From NCBI GenBank assembly GCA_002774185.1, contig PEZG01000008.1, forward strand, positions 1 to 5,443: a stretch of DNA of 5,443 bases. Direction: 5' to 3'. Position 1 is the stretch's first letter. Each line of letters begins with the position of its first letter. Position numbers and translations under genes: made by a program. The notes under the pieces were generated by a model. The model was not told the origin of the DNA. It worked only from the letters and a program-made list of their open reading frames with translations, and searched no databases. This DNA is from Candidatus Roizmanbacteria bacterium CG09_land_8_20_14_0_10_41_9. Lineage in GTDB: Bacteria; Patescibacteriota; Microgenomatia; UBA1406; GWC2-37-13. Below, piece after piece: positions 4,760-5,443 of this stretch.

Positions 4760-5323
4760 TCATGCGAATATTTCTTTGTCTGTATTATATACCCTTGCCA
4801 ATATGAAAAAAAGATCAGAGAGGCGGTTCAGGTAACTAATGATAGGATCAATTGTTTCATTGCTCAACTTGCCCGCCGTAGTCCCGCTAAGCGGGACGAA
4901 GGCGGGTTGTTTCATTGTTTTACATTCAACGACAGCCCGCTCTGCCCGGCGGCAGACGGCGCGAAGAATATGAAACCAAGCACTGATTGCGCTACCCGAC
5001 GGAAGGATAAATTTGTCGAGCTTGGTAAGCGTTGAGGATTCTTTGTCAATGATCGTCTCAAATAATTTAACTTGTTTTTGCATCTCTTTAGTATCTAATT
5101 TTGCTCCGGAAATGATGCTCATTGTGCGGGAAAGATTTTTTTGCACCTTTAGGAGTAGTCCCCTTATCTTAACGTCTTGCGTGAGGGGTAACGCGTATCC
5201 GATATGACTTGAAAGCTCGTCGAGTTCTCCACATGCTTTGATGCGGATGTCTGATTTTGGCACGCGGTTCCCGTTAAAAAGAGAGGTTGTTCCCGCATCC
5301 CCCGTTTTGGTGTAAATAGACAT
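4760..5323 (-). CDS. PduO-type ATP:cob(I)alamin adenosyltransferase
   Basis: A 187-residue cytosolic enzyme that transfers the adenosyl group of ATP to cob(I)alamin, making adenosylcobalamin. The PduO/MMAB signatures are in place: N-terminal ATP motif YTKTGDAGTTSLFNG (4-18), GELDELSSHIG with the conserved Asp35 (32-42), CRRAERAVVE (124-133) on the active-site helix, and YLNRLSDLFFILAR (164-177) at the C-terminal helix. Between the last two is an unusual insertion, about residues 139-153 (PAFVPLSGTTAG), encoded by a 35-nt palindrome; relatives have a much shorter loop there. The insertion keeps frame and lies in a loop, so the enzyme may still work. The ATG at 5323 has no Shine-Dalgarno site; TAAACT is 8 nt upstream. 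The gene ends in TGA 9 nt before the cobalamin riboswitch. It is not itself preceded by a B12 riboswitch in the 120 nt visible upstream. Confidence 0.95.
   Translation of the reverse strand: MSIYTKTGDAGTTSLFNGNRVPKSDIRIKACGELDELSSHIGYALPLTQDVKIRGLLLKVQKNLSRTMSIISGAKLDTKEMQKQVKLFETIIDKESSTLTKLDKFILPSGSAISAWFHILRAVCRRAERAVVECKTMKQPAFVPLSGTTAGKLSNETIDPIISYLNRLSDLFFILARVYNTDKEIFA
4784..4789 (-). promoter_or_regulatory. Candidate internal -10 box ahead of the riboswitch
   Basis: A perfect TATAAT lies on the minus strand inside the 3' end of the adenosyltransferase gene. Transcription would start near 4777, about 27 nt before the first riboswitch stem. No good -35 box is found at 16-18 nt (only a T-run). 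It would let the riboswitch and the unknown genes be transcribed apart from the adenosyltransferase. Confidence 0.4.
4872..4906. repeat. 35-nt nested palindrome inside the adenosyltransferase gene
   Basis: Outer arms CCCGCC (4872-4877) and GGCGGG (4901-4906) and inner arms GTCCCGC (4881-4887) and GCGGGAC (4891-4897) are perfectly inverted. Three-base internal loops (gta, gaa) and a three-base top loop (taa) separate them, so the element is exactly symmetric. It is far more GC-rich than the surrounding gene. It encodes about residues 140-151 of the adenosyltransferase in frame, at a place where relatives have a shorter loop. It resembles small dispersed palindromic elements that insert in frame in proteins, such as the Rickettsia palindromic elements. 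Only one copy is in the window, so repeat status is inferred. Confidence 0.75.
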
Positions 5324-5331
5324 AGGAGATA

Positions 5332-5360
5332 AGTTTAAAGTTCAAAATTAAAAATGAAAA
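5332..5360 (-). promoter_or_regulatory. Candidate promoter of the adenosyltransferase gene
   Basis: On the minus strand TTTTCA (5360-5355, 4 of 6 to the -35 consensus), a 17-nt spacer and TAAACT (5337-5332, 4 of 6 to the -10 consensus) precede the ATG at 5323 by 8 nt. The region is very AT-rich, so this is weak. If real, the transcript is leaderless, in line with the missing Shine-Dalgarno site. Confidence 0.3.
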
Positions 5361-5384
5361 GTTTCAGTTTTAAATTAAGGTAAT

Positions 5385-5424
5385 TGCACCTGAAATCTTT
5401 AAATCTTGTAGGATAAAAGGTGCA
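5385..5424. repeat. Inverted repeat upstream of the adenosyltransferase gene
   Basis: Perfect 7-nt arms TGCACCT (5385-5391) and AGGTGCA (5418-5424) are separated by 26 nt of AT-rich sequence. They lie about 60-100 nt upstream of the adenosyltransferase start, in the only non-coding stretch at the right edge. The spacing suits a looped operator or a long-loop hairpin. A chance match is possible, and the gene to the right is outside the window. Confidence 0.35.
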
Positions 5425-5443
5425 TTATGTTCAAGTATAGCAA

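Noticed and set aside
4872..4906. Palindrome read as a Rho-independent terminator
   Set aside because: It lies inside a coding sequence that continues in frame with conserved residues beyond it, and no U-tract follows on either strand.
1..5443. CRISPR array, insertion sequence or phage genes
   Set aside because: No regularly spaced direct repeats, transposase or integrase motifs, or phage structural proteins are seen on either strand.

Overview
The window looks like part of a compact bacterial genome. Genes are short and tightly packed: convergent genes overlap by 35 nt or are 8 nt apart. TGA, TAA and TAG all act as stops, so the standard bacterial code applies and TGA is not recoded. Several genes lack a Shine-Dalgarno site and carry a -10-like hexamer only a few bases before the start. 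This architecture, the two unrecognised proteins, and a GC-rich palindrome inside a gene suggest a Patescibacteria/CPR-type organism. That placement is inference; no rRNA or marker gene here settles it.

Left part (1-1886): possibly the last codons of a + strand gene, then a convergent minus-strand Nudix hydrolase of the IPP-isomerase-like type, then a + strand membrane-anchored GH18 (chitinase/spore-hydrolase-like) protein. Middle (1852-3020): a minus-strand signal-anchored FecR-domain-like protein whose 3' end overlaps the GH18 gene tail to tail; a tRNA-Gln(CUG) just upstream of it on the same strand, possibly co-transcribed; and a divergent thioredoxin with a good sigma70-type promoter.

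Right part (3029-5443), all minus strand: a PduO-type ATP:cob(I)alamin adenosyltransferase (5323-4760), a complete cobalamin riboswitch (4750-4585), a 365-residue protein of unknown function (4561-3464) and, 18 nt later, a 138-residue unknown protein (3445-3029). The riboswitch lies between the B12-activating enzyme and the unknown gene. It reads as open frame, so a naive gene call adds 62 false residues to the unknown protein. Its expression platform can hide the ribosome binding site of the 365-residue protein, so B12 probably represses that protein and perhaps its downstream partner. The unknown protein has four histidines spaced exactly four residues apart and a C-terminal cysteine cluster, suggesting metal binding. 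No B12 biosynthesis gene is present, so the organism probably salvages B12 for an enzyme encoded elsewhere.

The main candidate for something undescribed is this B12-controlled pair of unknown genes next to the adenosyltransferase. The second is a 35-nt perfect nested palindrome inserted in frame inside the adenosyltransferase gene.
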